Below, piece by piece: positions 23,460 through 32,100 of a stretch of 41,784 nt of DNA. The notes under the pieces were generated by a model. That model was not told the origin of the DNA. It saw only the letters and a list, made by a program, of their open reading frames with translations, and ran no database searches. The stretch is from assembly GCF_025913575.1 (NCBI RefSeq), contig NZ_CP109786.1:1-41784 (forward strand). The letters are read 5' to 3'. Position 1 is the first letter of the stretch. Every line of letters begins with the position of its first letter. The stretch comes from Halocatena marina. Its GTDB lineage: Archaea > Halobacteriota > Halobacteria > Halobacteriales > Haloarculaceae. A program made the position numbers and the translations under genes.

Positions 23460-23942
23460 ATGTCGCAGTTACCAGACACGCACACCGCCCCAACCGAAGG
23501 GGTACCATTACTCGAAGAAGAGGTAGTTCTCGAAAATATTCATCCAAGTTATCTGACATGGTGGAAGCCACTCCTAGCGACCGCCTTCCTTGCATTGATC
23601 GGAATTCCAGGAATGCTGGCGGGCAATTTAGGGGAAAGTCTCCCAATTGTCGCGCTGGCCGCTCTCATCGGTGGATATGTGTACATGTCACGCAAGAATA
23701 GCCGGTATGTTGTGACCAATGAGCGAGTCTACAAGAAATATGGATGGATTCGGCGTACCACGACCGAAGCTCGAATCGAAGATATCCACAGTCTGACGAC
23801 TGATGAAACGATCCTGGGTCGGTTACTGAATGAAGGAGTCGTCCAAATTGACTCCACAGGGGCATCAGGACTCGTCGGATTGCCAGGGACCCGGAACCAC
23901 GAACAGTTCGCAAATATAATCCGAGATCAGCAGCAGCAGTAG
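23460..23942 (+). CDS. PH-domain (bPH2/DUF304-like) membrane protein
   Basis: 160 residues from ATG 23460. An acidic N-terminus (LLEEEVVLENIHPSYLTWW) leads into two hydrophobic segments (about 47-63 and 71-88). These are followed by SRYVVTNERVYKKYGWIRR, the hallmark of bacterial-type PH domains, and IHSLTTDETILGRLLNEGVV. Such proteins are membrane-associated, of mostly unknown function. It is bracketed by direct repeats at 23270 and 24065, which suggests it was inserted or duplicated as a unit. Confidence 0.8.
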   Translation: MSQLPDTHTAPTEGVPLLEEEVVLENIHPSYLTWWKPLLATAFLALIGIPGMLAGNLGESLPIVALAALIGGYVYMSRKNSRYVVTNERVYKKYGWIRRTTTEARIEDIHSLTTDETILGRLLNEGVVQIDSTGASGLVGLPGTRNHEQFANIIRDQQQQ

Positions 23943-24064
23943 CTCACTGAGTGACGATTGACGACGAGTGACTATTTTTCTGAAAACTCGAGTCCTGAGA
24001 GTCGTCACTCGTACGCGAGAAGAAAACCGATCAGGAAGAACTATCGACACGTCTCGACACACCA

Positions 24065-24112
24065 TCTCTGACGACTGAAATCTAGGGATGACAGCGGTAC
24101 TCTTGTCGGGGT
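24065..24112. repeat. ~45-bp direct repeat, right copy
   Basis: CTCTGACGACTGAAATCTAGG followed by GATGACAGCGGTACTC; same orientation as 23270-23318, about 795 bases apart. Confidence 0.65.
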
Positions 24113-24236
24113 TAATAATCACCCAACTTAGAACGGGTTACGCGGGTGCTTTAACTAGGTCGCCACCGAAGCTGCGAACGGCGGAAAGATATTCGCCTTA
24201 TCCGATGGCGAAAAAATGGGGATTCCCGACGTTGGC

Positions 24237-24512
24237 CTACAAGAACGTTGTGTCAACGTCGTGTGCTTCGAGCCATCTCATCCCCTCGGCCTTGGAGGAG
24301 AGGCGGATGTTGTCGCGTGCGCCACCTCCATAGGCTTCGAGGGGGCTTCCTGGCTCGGTGATCCAATCGCGGATTAGCTCTTCCGCTCGGCCTTCGTCGT
24401 GGCTGGCGACCCAGCCCTTGGCCGTGTCCACGGTGACTTTCCGCTTTCCGACATAGCCACCACGGACGAGCTTCCGCATGATTTTGACCTTGATTTCTTC
24501 GTCAGTTGCCAT
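24237..24512 (-). CDS. small protein, unknown, divergent from an ArsR-like regulator
   Basis: 91 residues from ATG 24512, with GGGGAGG about 6 bases upstream; a longer frame to 24794 overlaps the regulator and is rejected. The sequence opens MATDEEIKVKIMRKLVRGGY and ends GMRWLEAHDVDTTFL. A basic helical start and an acidic end suggest a small globular protein. It shares a palindromic promoter region with the regulator at 24628. No family recognised. Confidence 0.65.
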   Translation of the reverse strand: MATDEEIKVKIMRKLVRGGYVGKRKVTVDTAKGWVASHDEGRAEELIRDWITEPGSPLEAYGGGARDNIRLSSKAEGMRWLEAHDVDTTFL

Positions 24513-24546
24513 TTGGGCCTCCCCAATTACACTTACATACCATATC

Positions 24547-24603
24547 CCCTTATAGCTTTCCGTTTGAACGGACAGTACCATTCTTTTCTGCGAAAGGTAT
24601 AAG
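24547..24603. promoter_or_regulatory. divergent promoter with palindrome
   Basis: The palindrome TCCGTT-TG-AACGGA (24559-24572) lies directly beside the minus-strand TATA (GCTATAAGG, 24548-24556). The plus-strand TATA GTATAAG (24597-24603) is 24 bases before ATG 24628, so that gene is leaderless. Likely operator of the regulator at 24628. Confidence 0.65.
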
Positions 24604-24627
24604 ATGACGGAGATAATACGATGTGGT

Positions 24628-25008
24628 ATGAGCCAGACAGCAGCCGAGGAGGAAGCGACGTACGCCGACGGAACGACGCTCGTGAGCGTCCTAGGGACAC
24701 CCGCACGGGTGCGCATCCTCGCGGTGCTCACGAGCGAGACTGACCGCGACCTAAACCCCACGGAGATCATGGAGGAGGCTGGGATTGGCAGCACCGCGTT
24801 CTACGAGCACATTGATGACCTCCGCGCGTGGGGACTGGTCGAAAAGACACGCATGGCCGGAAACTCGCCCATGTTCCGGTTAAACATGGACAGCGAAGCC
24901 GCACAGCACCTCGGAAAGTTCGAATGGGAACTCGTCAAGCACTCAATTGAAAAGGAGGAAGCGGGCGAACTCGACGAGAACGAACAACCCATCCTTTCCG
25001 AGGAATAG
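24628..25008 (+). CDS. ArsR/MarR-like winged-helix regulator
   Basis: 126 residues; ATG 24628 is chosen because the TATA box is 24 bases upstream. The upstream in-frame ATG at 24604 lies within the expected promoter. Winged helix: GTPARVRILAVLTSETDRDL, PTEIMEEAGIGSTAFYEHI, LRAWGLVEKTR, with the wing before MFRLNMDSEA. A Glu-rich tail follows. It is probably autoregulated and a repressor of 24512. It sits next to the partition operon and might also act there. Confidence 0.8.
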   Translation: MSQTAAEEEATYADGTTLVSVLGTPARVRILAVLTSETDRDLNPTEIMEEAGIGSTAFYEHIDDLRAWGLVEKTRMAGNSPMFRLNMDSEAAQHLGKFEWELVKHSIEKEEAGELDENEQPILSEE

Positions 25009-25273
25009 CGACCGTGCTCCGTGCTGATCGGCGCACACAATCCCTGTTTTCTGAAGACTCACGATAGTCGTCATTCTTTGAAGTCGACATTCATGTCGCT
25101 TGTGCGCGTTGTTAGAACTTCGACAGGGCGTAAACCACCACGCCCGAGAGCAGCCGGTATCTTTAAATGGTAACAATACGTGGCCATCATACAGCCTAAG
25201 GTAGCTAAGGATGATGAGTATGATGATCATATTCAGCAACCTAAGTAACCTAAGGTGACTAAGGAACCTAACC
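25009..25273. promoter_or_regulatory. parA upstream region with 9-bp iteron grid
   Basis: A TATA-like TATCTTTAAATGG lies near 25158-25170. CTAAG then occurs at 25196, 25205, 25241, 25250 and 25259, with CTAAC at 25268: all on one 9-base grid. It ends directly before ATG 25274. Likely partition-complex binding site (centromere and operator). Confidence 0.7.
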
Positions 25274-26143
25274 ATGTCCGAAAACATCGAACCACGAGCG
25301 GTGAATTGTGCGATATTAAAAGGCGGAGTAGGCAAGAGCACGATATCAGTCAACGTCACAGAGCGCCTCGCAGCCCGCGGACACGACGTGCTATTCGTCG
25401 ATCTCGAACCGAATGGCCACGCGAGTGTAGGTCTCGGATTCGGGGAGCAATACAAGGACGAAGACAGCGATGATATCGGAGATGTGCTCCTTGATGATGG
25501 TGATGCATCACCTCAAGACGTCATCTGCGAGACAGATTTTGGATTCGATATCTTGCCATCGACGAAACGGCTGGAAACGATTGAGAAACTGGTCGAATCC
25601 TCGAATTTTGCTGACGTTCGACTGCGCAACCACGTCGTCGATCCACTACTCGGGACGGACTACGATTTTATCCTCACAGATCCCCCTGCATATCGGGGGA
25701 AGATTACGAACAATGCACATGTCGCAACACAAAATCTTATTGTGCCACTCACGAGCGGCGGCGGCTCGGTCGAAGGTTTCCAGCGGATGATGGAGCGCCA
25801 AGTCACTCCATTGCGAAAACAAATCGGGCTCGATATCCTTGCGATCGTGCCCAACAGAATCAACGCTCGAATCGATCACCACAACAACGACCGCAAGCTT
25901 GTCGAGAGATTGAACAGGGACTTCGCGGACAAGCTCCCCGAGTTCTCGCGTGTCGATTTCGAAGCTGTCGATAATGGAGTCTTCAACGGAGACTTGCCGA
26001 AGCCAGGGATTCGGAAAGACGATAAAATTTCGAAGGCATACAGCGAGCGCAAGCCACTCGCAGCGTACGACCCCGAGAACGACCAACTAAAGCGATTCGA
26101 CGAGTTAGCTGATATCGTCGAGAACGGAGGGGTGGCTCAATGA
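25274..26143 (+). CDS. parA: ParA-type partition ATPase
   Basis: 289 residues. The deviant Walker A KGGVGKST (16-23) carries the signature Lys16 of ParA/MinD/Soj ATPases. FVDLEPNGHASVGLGF corresponds to Walker A' and FILTDPPAYRGKI to Walker B (Asp). ParA forms ATP-dependent dimers on nucleoid DNA and moves plasmid copies bound by a partner protein. It overlaps the next gene by ATGA, and that gene is the natural candidate partner. The iterons directly upstream suggest autoregulation. Confidence 0.9.
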   Translation: MSENIEPRAVNCAILKGGVGKSTISVNVTERLAARGHDVLFVDLEPNGHASVGLGFGEQYKDEDSDDIGDVLLDDGDASPQDVICETDFGFDILPSTKRLETIEKLVESSNFADVRLRNHVVDPLLGTDYDFILTDPPAYRGKITNNAHVATQNLIVPLTSGGGSVEGFQRMMERQVTPLRKQIGLDILAIVPNRINARIDHHNNDRKLVERLNRDFADKLPEFSRVDFEAVDNGVFNGDLPKPGIRKDDKISKAYSERKPLAAYDPENDQLKRFDELADIVENGGVAQ

Positions 26144-26667
26144 GCGATGACGACCCATTCGGAGACATCAACGCGCAGTTAGAGGAGACAGAGGAACTGA
26201 ATAAGAAAGCTAAGGATACTGATGATGCGGAGGGAAATAAGGATGATGAGCAACCTCAGGATACTGAGGATACTAACTATGATGAGGGTGATAAGGGTAA
26301 TAAGCAACCTCAGGAGCCTATCGACAACGATGAGGATGCTAATGACACTGATCATGATGAGGATGCTTGTCATGATGAGCAACCTCAGGATGCTGAGGAT
26401 AGTCAGTATGATGAGGAGCATAAGCATGATGAGCATGCCCCACCGTTTGCGTTCAGCGAGAGTGAGCAAGGACCGATCTACCCACATGAAGATCGTTGGG
26501 AGGAGTGGGCTGACGCAAAATGGGAGATTAAGAGCTATCTCCGAGAAAACGGCTTACGGGAGATTCACGGAAGAGAAATCGATGATGCACTCTTGCTGCT
26601 CGCAATCGAATCATCAGAAGAAATTGGGGATATCATCCTAGACGCGCGCGGCTACGACTTGAACTGA
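26140..26667 (+). CDS. acidic repeat protein coupled to parA (candidate partition partner)
   Basis: 175 residues, ATG 26140 overlapping the parA stop (ATGA). Residues about 20-100 are low-complexity Asp/Glu/Asn/Gln/His triplets. The C-terminal 70 residues (EDRWEEWADAKWEIKSYLRE, then EIDDALLLLAIESSEEIGD) look like a helical folded domain. Position predicts the centromere-binding adaptor, but I see no classical ParB motif and no ribbon-helix-helix. The repetitive region is encoded by a 9-bp DNA array of the same kind as the one upstream of parA. Confidence 0.7.
   Translation: MSDDDPFGDINAQLEETEELNKKAKDTDDAEGNKDDEQPQDTEDTNYDEGDKGNKQPQEPIDNDEDANDTDHDEDACHDEQPQDAEDSQYDEEHKHDEHAPPFAFSESEQGPIYPHEDRWEEWADAKWEIKSYLRENGLREIHGREIDDALLLLAIESSEEIGDIILDARGYDLN
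26210..26437 (+). repeat. 9-bp iteron array inside coding sequence (two blocks of 12)
   Basis: From 26210 the bases fall in 9-mers: CTAAGGATA, CTGATGATG, ..., ATAAGGATG, ATGAGCAAC, CTCAGGATA, CTGAGGATA and so on to 26317. A second block in a frame shifted by one codon runs 26330-26437. ATGAGCAAC followed by CTCAGG occurs at 26246, 26375 and, as ATAAGCAAC, at 26300. The upstream region has TTCAGCAAC followed by CTAAG at 25232. Confidence 0.7.
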
Positions 26668-26790
26668 GAACCGACATCGTCATTCTAATTCTGAACACTC
26701 TAACTATCGAGTATAGCAAGCTGTCCCTTCTCAGCCTGTTAGTTTACCACCGACAAGCCTCTTCAGCTGCTACTACGGAGTGGACCAAGG

Positions 26791-27240
26791 TCAGGGAAGT
26801 AAGCATCCCGCAACATCAATACCGATCACGTTCAGGAATACGGGAACGAAGAAAATGGGGAAAATTGCAGCGACAATCGAGTAAACCCCGCCCTTTGCTT
26901 TCTGACGACCGTACGGATCGACTGCATCCGTCCGTCGAATACCGTCACTTCCGACGATTTCAGGCTTTCCAACGATGTCAAGACCGACTATCATTCGAAT
27001 TAATCCCTTCAGAATGAGGTACATCGACAGTAGACCAAAGCCGACGACGGTCAATTGCGAGATATTGAATCCTCCACTACACAACACCTGTTCGGCCTCC
27101 GAAACGCCGACCTGCGTGAGCACTGGATCGATCATCGACGGAACAAGAAGCGAACCCGATCCGCCCACCGAGAGCACGAGATCGTGCCGTCCCGAACTCA
27201 TCATTACATCCACAACCGCCTCAAGACCTGTCTTCGTCAT
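26791..27240 (-). CDS. two-helix pilin-like membrane protein (VirB2/TrbC-like, tentative)
   Basis: 149 residues from ATG 27240. After about 50 polar residues comes VLCSGGF, a hydrophobic segment (LTVVGFGLLSMYLILKGLI), a polar loop ending GRQKAKGG, a second hydrophobic segment (VYSIVAAIFPIFFVPVFLNV) and GIDVAGCLLP. The protein at 39836 has the same plan, with a Cys before helix 1 (CSTGVG) and a Cys near the end (LLDCVSV). The plan is that of VirB2/TrbC pilins. There is no obvious signal peptide here. Confidence 0.55.
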   Translation of the reverse strand: MTKTGLEAVVDVMMSSGRHDLVLSVGGSGSLLVPSMIDPVLTQVGVSEAEQVLCSGGFNISQLTVVGFGLLSMYLILKGLIRMIVGLDIVGKPEIVGSDGIRRTDAVDPYGRQKAKGGVYSIVAAIFPIFFVPVFLNVIGIDVAGCLLP

Positions 27241-27306
27241 AATTATCTATCCAATCACACACACACACAAACAACAAAAATCACATGCAAGTGGAGCTTA
27301 GATACA

Positions 27307-27588
27307 TCACTCTTCGGTGTCAGGATTCAACGATTCTAGTTCCTCCTCGTCCATCTCCCCACGAACATAGCGCATACCGAGATCAGTAATAATATAGGTT
27401 CGATTGCGCTGTTCCAATAGCCCCGATTCTGTCAATACTTTGATTCTACGGTTGGCATGGCCCTCACTGATCGAAACGTTTCTCCCCGCTGCCCCTGGAC
27501 CGCACTCGAATTTTCCATGCTGGTGCTCCCCATAGAACCGCAATATTGATCTGTCCGCACGATGAAACCATGACGCTGTCGGGAGCAT
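27307..27588 (-). CDS. PhiH1-repressor-like winged-helix regulator
   Basis: 93 residues from ATG 27588. The opening SWFHRADRSILRFYGEH, central SISEGHANRRIKVLTESGLL and wing RTYIITDLGMRYVRGEMDEE follow the pattern of haloarchaeal PhiH1-type repressors, small winged helices found in viruses and plasmids. It is divergent from the replication operon, across a structured 344-base gap, so it may control copy number or the operon. Confidence 0.75.
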   Translation of the reverse strand: MLPTASWFHRADRSILRFYGEHQHGKFECGPGAAGRNVSISEGHANRRIKVLTESGLLEQRNRTYIITDLGMRYVRGEMDEEELESLNPDTEE

Positions 27589-27932
27589 ATTGTCCTTAGA
27601 TCAGGGCGATAGATGGTAAGCGATTGGCTTCAGCCCATTAGATCCTTGTAGAGGAATCTCAGGTTGCTCTGTAGAGATATAGTTTTATTACCGAGGACAT
27701 AGAAGCATCTCTCAACGCGATAATCTCCATCCCGTAAAAGGGAGGATTACCCGGCAACAGTCTGGCAGGACCCCCGGGCAATCCACGATGCGCTGTCCCC
27801 ACAGCGCGTACATCAACGATCTCGTTCCGCCCTATAAGGCTTTTCGCCTCTCGGAACGATCCCGTCACCCTTAGTTTTTGTACGTGCTGTGGTTCAGCCG
27901 TCGTCGATTGTCGCCACCTGTCATGACAATCC
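27589..27932. other. 344-bp gap with a series of strong hairpins
   Basis: No convincing gene. A minus-strand frame over 27659-28147 is compositionally poor and overlaps the operon start. The gap holds the hairpins listed for 27744-27858. Confidence 0.5.
27744..27858 (+). ncRNA. candidate structured RNA upstream of the replication operon
   Basis: Three consecutive stem-loops: GGATTACCCGG/CCGGGCAATCC (27744-27784, one mismatch), GCGCTGT-CCCC-ACAGCGC (27790-27807), and CGTTCCG/CGGAACG (27823-27858) around AGGC-TTTTC-GCCT. GATAATCTCC at 27719-27728 could pair with GGATTA instead, so alternative folds exist. GTTTTT follows at 27874. TTTTATTA near 27683 could be a promoter element. Transcription and strand are inference. 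Confidence 0.45.
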
Positions 27933-28079
27933 ATGACAATGGAATCAAAGCAGTGGACGACGAATGATGAATTGAGCGCTGAAAACCTTAGTCGTTCGGC
28001 TCGGGACGACTCTGAAGAAAAACGACGGCAAAACCACGCTCTCGATGGATCTGCGCCGACTGAGAGGTGGTCAGCGTGA
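27933..28079 (+). CDS. 48-residue protein, first gene of the replication operon
   Basis: From ATG 27933 (MTMESKQWTTNDELSAENLS), hydrophilic, Arg/Glu/Ser-rich, ending PTERWSA. Its stop overlaps the next start as GTGA (28076-28079), the same coupling seen through the rest of the operon. There is no close ribosome site, and ATG 27923 is out of frame. A real short gene is likely but not certain. Confidence 0.45.
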   Translation: MTMESKQWTTNDELSAENLSRSARDDSEEKRRQNHALDGSAPTERWSA

Positions 28080-28393
28080 CCGTCGAAATCGAGAATCGCA
28101 GAGGGATCGGGGCGTGCATCATCGAGGATGCCGACGATCTCGAGCAATTCACCTTCGAACCGGGCGAGGAAATCCGCCGACTAACGCCTCCGACCGATTC
28201 AGACGAAATATGGCTCGTGGGATCGCGCTCGTGGGCCTATCGCGTCTCGTGGATTCGCGGCCGTGATGACCCACCGACACGGGCCGATCACCGCCGCTAT
28301 TCCATGATTGAGAAAGAATCATGGGAGGAGAGGGAAGTCTCTGAAGCTGAACTTCTCTATGGAGCGTGGGATCACACGGAGGGAGACAGATGA
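28076..28393 (+). CDS. small protein of the coupled replication operon
   Basis: 105 residues from GTG 28076, with GAGGTGG about 8 bases upstream and a 4-base overlap with the preceding stop. Beta-rich opening (TVEIENRRGIGACIIEDADD), then FTFEPGEEIRRLTPP and EIWLVGSRSWAYRVSWIRGR. No family recognised. It ends in ATGA, overlapping the next gene. Confidence 0.6.
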   Translation: MTVEIENRRGIGACIIEDADDLEQFTFEPGEEIRRLTPPTDSDEIWLVGSRSWAYRVSWIRGRDDPPTRADHRRYSMIEKESWEEREVSEAELLYGAWDHTEGDR

Positions 28394-28842
28394 CGGGTCG
28401 TGGTCGATGTCTGAACCCTCAGACAATCGAATTCCCAACTCTTGCATCCGCTAACCGCGTTCGAGAGCAATTTTCTGACCTCATCATTCCCCGAGACGAT
28501 GCGCGAAAGAAAACCGTCGCTTTCTGTGGGGATGCTCCTGAACGAGCACAGAAAGCGATCGGACAGCGAGCGCATCGCTCGTTCGAGCGGGCAGACTCAG
28601 GCTTCGGCCAGACAGCATTAACACGCTTTGAACGGCGTGAAATCGACTTTAGCAGGACGAATATTTTCCATTCGAGAGCCTGCAAAGCCATAGCCTGCGA
28701 GTTCGTCGTGGACGACTGGCTCAGTCAGTACGATCACACGCTTACCGTCAGCGAACATGTCGAAATTTACCAGAGAGCGGGGCAACCGACCGCCAGTGCG
28801 AGCGGACCAACTATGCGCGAGGTGGCGGGGTGGTCGGTATGA
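28390..28842 (+). CDS. basic protein of the coupled replication operon
   Basis: 150 residues from ATG 28390 (ATGA overlap). Arg-rich for a halophile, for example IGQRAHRSFERADSGFGQTA and RFERREIDFSRTNIFHSRAC, so nucleic-acid binding is plausible. The C-terminal part (CEFVVDDWLSQYDHTLTVSE) looks globular. No family recognised. It ends with the next gene's start overlapping. Confidence 0.6.
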   Translation: MTGRGRCLNPQTIEFPTLASANRVREQFSDLIIPRDDARKKTVAFCGDAPERAQKAIGQRAHRSFERADSGFGQTALTRFERREIDFSRTNIFHSRACKAIACEFVVDDWLSQYDHTLTVSEHVEIYQRAGQPTASASGPTMREVAGWSV

Positions 28843-29189
28843 TCGACTCACTTCCCGAGCGGCCACTCTCGTACCACGAAAAGGAGAGCCTCAGCCAGCA
28901 ATGCGAGATGTTCATCACGCTTGTGTTCGCACAGAACACCGATCAGAACGTCTATGCGTTCCTCCTGGGAGATCCCAACACGGAACGCAACCACCTCGTT
29001 GCCTGGGCAGAGGACGAAACAGCCTGGCGCCGTATCGAGACCTTCACCCCACCACTTCCGCAGTGGGAGGTCGTCGAAGAAGCGATCTATACGTTCTTCA
29101 GACATCACGAACCAGAAACTGAGAGTTCGCTAGTGTTGTTCAATCCCGAACAAGGCGAGCCTAAGCGGTTCACTCTGGATGGTCAATGA
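28839..29189 (+). CDS. acidic protein of the coupled replication operon
   Basis: 116 residues from ATG 28839 (ATGA overlap). The middle reads as alternating strands and helices (MFITLVFAQNTDQNVYAFLL, HLVAWAEDETAWRRIETFTP, WEVVEEAIYTFFRHHE). No catalytic motif seen and no family recognised. It ends in ATGA shared with the large downstream gene, which suggests a stoichiometric partner of that protein. Confidence 0.6.
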   Translation: MIDSLPERPLSYHEKESLSQQCEMFITLVFAQNTDQNVYAFLLGDPNTERNHLVAWAEDETAWRRIETFTPPLPQWEVVEEAIYTFFRHHEPETESSLVLFNPEQGEPKRFTLDGQ

Positions 29190-32100
29190 ACGAGGCTCGC
29201 TTTGCGGTCGTTGGCTGTCTCACGAAGGGCTGTCGGGCGCTGTGGATCATCGAAGACCGCCACACGCACGACACGGCCACCTGTCCACAATGTGGCTCAG
29301 CGTTTGCGACCGACCGGTTTCGGGCGTTCGCACAGGCCGACGAGTGGGAAGCCGCCTGTGAGTTACGCGCGCGGATCGCTGCCGATCGCGCCGGACAGTA
29401 CGACGCCTACGCTGACGAAGACGACTATGGCCAGCTCGCCGAGCGCGCGGAGGAACACCTGACGCGGTATGATGATCTATTCGGATCAGCTGTTGATGAC
29501 GCCGCAGCACGGCAGAGACGCCGCCAGCGCGAGTTGTTCGCACCTGCTGCCGAGCGCTACCTCGACCAATCCGAGCCGTATCAGGAGGCGGCAGCAGCTT
29601 ATCTCGAACGCCGGAGGCGAGAACGCAAGCAGATCGTCGAAGCCAGTAACACCGAGACCGCCACGACGCAGGTCACCCCCTTTCAGGAGCGCACAGCAGC
29701 CGCTGAGTCGAATCTCACGTTGACGACACCCGAGACATTGCCTGCCGATGTCGACGTGCGCGTGCGTGAGCCCGATACTGGAGCGACCGATCTCTGGAAG
29801 TCCCTCTGGCAAAACGACCGCTTACAGACCCGTTTTTGCGATGCGCTACACACGCTGACTGGTGAAACGTACCAGTCGGCGTGGGCGACACTCGTCGAAG
29901 ACGGAGGTGTGACGGCCCCTGCGAGCACACCGGCACCGAGTTACGCAGAGTACCTTCTGGATGGATTGAAGCGACCGACAGACGAGACGTGGTTCGATAG
30001 CCTGCGTGTGACTCGCCAGCTTGGTGGGAGCACGCCATTCGGCAATACCGAGCGTGACGACATCATCAACGGCCCCGTCGCACTGTTCGCTGCGTGCGAC
30101 GTGACGCCACGTATTGCGGTTCATCTCTCCCACGACTTTTTCGAGCACAAGCGCATTCAACGCGTGCGATTGCTCGACTTCCTCGTTGAGCTGAGCCGAG
30201 GGATGGATATCCGAATCGTCTGTCATGGTTCGCTGGCACCGAAGAAGCTCCTGCGCTTGCACGAGGCGGATCTGCCGAGCCGCTGTGTAACTGAGGCCCC
30301 ACAGCCGTACCATGACGCAGCGAAGCAGGCTGGCGCAGCACCACGGGAGGTCGCCGAGGCTGCACTCACAGACCTCGGCCTCGATCACCCGGCCATCACG
30401 GTGCTCGAACGACTGGCAGACGAATCCAGCGAACGGCTCGCGTACGGTGTGCTCAAAGCTGATACCGTGTTTTCCGTCTCCGAGGCGGCGGTCGGTAAAC
30501 GAGTGCGCACGCTGATCGAACATCGTTTGGTGAGTAAGGATCAGTTCAATACGACGAACTATATCCAGTTGCTCCCAGCGGGCTCACGCTTCTTGGACCG
30601 ACGCGAGCAGGAACTGGACGCTCAAGATGTGCAAACGGTGCTCGACGGATTTTCATCGGCTGAAACCGACGATTCAGCGGCTGAGTCGGCTGCTTCGACC
30701 GATCTAACTGACCCCCCAAAACACTCCCACGGAACCGTGTATACCGGCGCAAGCACGGGAAGGGGGGTTGGTGGGGATGGCGCAATGAGTGAGGAAGAGC
30801 CGCTTGCCGTTGCTGGTGTGGATGATGACGTTGTTGCCGCTGGGGAGTGGTTGTCGCTTGATCAGCAAACCGCCGTATCGAGTGCTGTGTCGGATGATTT
30901 CGACATTGCCCTCGCTGATGAACCCGCTCCGACTCGTGATCACTGTGGTGATTACCAGGTTGGCTATAATGAGGCCGAGCAGGAAATCGTCGTGTCCCTC
31001 CAACCGTCGCCGCTGGCTGCTCGGACAGTGACTCGGTTGTGCGCTGCCTTACTCGACCCACGCCTCATCAACACGCTGTTAACGCCGGAACGGTTGGACG
31101 GTGCAGATGGCGAGGACCTCGGTTCACTGCTGGATGACGCAGTGAGTCCGGCGGTCCTCCGAGCCGCACGCCAACTCGGCTGGCTGCCCGATCGAGCCGC
31201 GACGGGTGAGGACTATCCGGAGCAACTCATCTCGGCGATGAAGACACTCTTCTCCGACGTTGATGACATCGGCAGTGGGGAGGACTTTGATCCCGAGTTG
31301 GCTCGGTCGGTGTGTCGGCGTGGTCAGGGTCTCGCCGGAACGATTACGCACATCTACGATCTCCTCGGGTGGAATGTGATCCGCGAACTCACGTTCCCTG
31401 AATACAGCCGCCACTTCCACGAGGATCGCTCGACACATTTGCAGACACTCGCAACACAGGTGGCGATCACGTCACGGTACGGGCATTATCCGATGTCACG
31501 GATCGTCTATGAGGAGCGTGCCGACAAACGGGACGGCTCACTCGGAGCACCCGCCGTTGACGACATCGATCCATCGGGTGATCTCATCGGCTCGTGGGTG
31601 TTGCGAGGTCCAGGAATCGACCGGATGGCGTCTGAGCTATCGAATCTCGAAGCGTATGCCAATCTGGATGTTCAGGACGAGGGTGCGAATTTCGCGGCGT
31701 TCTTCACGGATATCCAGATCGGGCAGGCCACTCGCTTAGAGAGTGTTCGAGAGACGGCCAGACGACTCTGTCACATGAAGCAGTTAGAGCCAACCCGTCC
31801 GGCGACGGCACTGCTCTACGCCCTCACCGGCAGCGTCTACCAGACGGCGACAGCACTCTCGGGCTTGGCCGCCGAGACCGACCCGAGCCGCCGGACGATC
31901 ACACTCGACGAGGTGCGCTTCGCGTTGGCCACGCTCGATCCCGCATCCCTACTCCCCGAGCTCGATGAGGACGAGGAAGGAACACGTCGGAAATCAGCTC
32001 GGTCGAAGCTGCTACACGCTCAGTTGACGGCTAGCACCCCATTAACGACCAGTGAGTGGGCCGAGAAAGCGGGCGTTTCGGAAGAGTCGATTCGGACCCA

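Noticed and set aside
27250..27275. CA dinucleotide run as a regulatory element
   Set aside because: Short simple repeat in a promoter region; no supporting structure.
27659..28147. Minus-strand frame of 162 codons upstream of the replication operon
   Set aside because: It runs through the hairpins, overlaps two coupled genes, lacks a ribosome site and has un-haloarchaeal composition.
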